The notes under the pieces: generated by a model
The model's input: the letters and a program-made list of their open reading frames with translations, nothing else
The model's database searches: none
What the model was told of the DNA's origin: nothing
Shown: positions 5,325 through 5,325 of the stretch, in pieces
Position numbering within the stretch: the stretch's first letter is position 1
How the letters are laid out: each line of letters opens with the position of its first letter
Program-made: the position numbers and the translations under genes
DNA from: Chitinophagaceae bacterium
GTDB taxonomy: Bacteria > Bacteroidota > Bacteroidia > Chitinophagales > Chitinophagaceae
Direction: 5' to 3'
Assembly: GCA_003534175.1 (NCBI GenBank)
Contig: DPFD01000103.1
Coordinates: 1-5,325, forward strand
DNA: 5,325 nucleotides

Positions 5325-5325
5325 A

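Larger units (their letters stand above)
4850..5325. other. AT-rich, palindrome-rich region with no visible gene
   Basis: By hand count 4861-5325 is about 31% GC, and neither strand has an open frame that looks coding; the short ATG at 5039 closes after 12 codons. The stretch carries many small inverted and direct repeats plus twelve TACG or CGTA tetramers, where roughly three would be expected from composition. It is upstream of the minus-strand sensor operon and may also serve a gene beyond the right edge. I see no tRNA, rRNA, CRISPR array or insertion-sequence end. Confidence 0.7.

Overview
The window looks like chromosomal DNA of a member of the Bacteroidota, probably a Sphingobacteriia/Chitinophagia/Cytophagia-type lineage. 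The clues are -7 promoter elements of the Bacteroidota type (TAnnTTTG) just upstream of genes, no clear Shine-Dalgarno sequences, and the pairing of a HisKA_3 (HPK7-type) histidine kinase with a NarL/LuxR-type response regulator. The species cannot be named from sequence reading alone.

Layout, left to right. Positions 1-709 (minus strand) hold most of an ABC-transporter ATPase of the LolD/MacB/FtsE type, whose C-terminal end lies beyond the left edge. A compact divergent promoter region separates it from trpS (tryptophanyl-tRNA synthetase, plus strand, best start 827), which is followed after 81 bases by a deoxynucleoside kinase (plus strand, 1943-2578). The kinase converges on a minus-strand signalling operon and the two stop codons overlap by 4 bases. 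In transcription order (right to left) the operon is: a multi-pass membrane protein (4849-4127), a one-TM histidine kinase (4124-3303) and a NarL-type response regulator (3231-2575). From 4850 to the right edge no gene is visible. That stretch is AT-rich and unusually full of small palindromes and TACG/CGTA motifs.

How the parts fit. The left half is housekeeping: lipoprotein or small-molecule export ATPase, tRNA charging, and deoxynucleoside salvage. The right half is a self-contained sensory module. The kinase has almost no extracytoplasmic sequence of its own, and its ATG lies 2 bases after the stop of the membrane protein. The multi-TM protein is therefore a good candidate for the sensor subunit, passing its signal to the kinase and then to the DNA-binding regulator. 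The palindrome-rich region upstream of the operon is where autoregulatory binding sites for that regulator would be expected.

The points most worth a second look are: (1) the membrane-protein gene appears to start at a non-ATG codon upstream of the obvious TTG, restoring an extra TM segment (7 TM in total); (2) the kinase has His in place of the Asp normally found in the first glycine box; (3) TACG/CGTA motifs cluster in the upstream region; (4) base composition drops sharply inside the operon.
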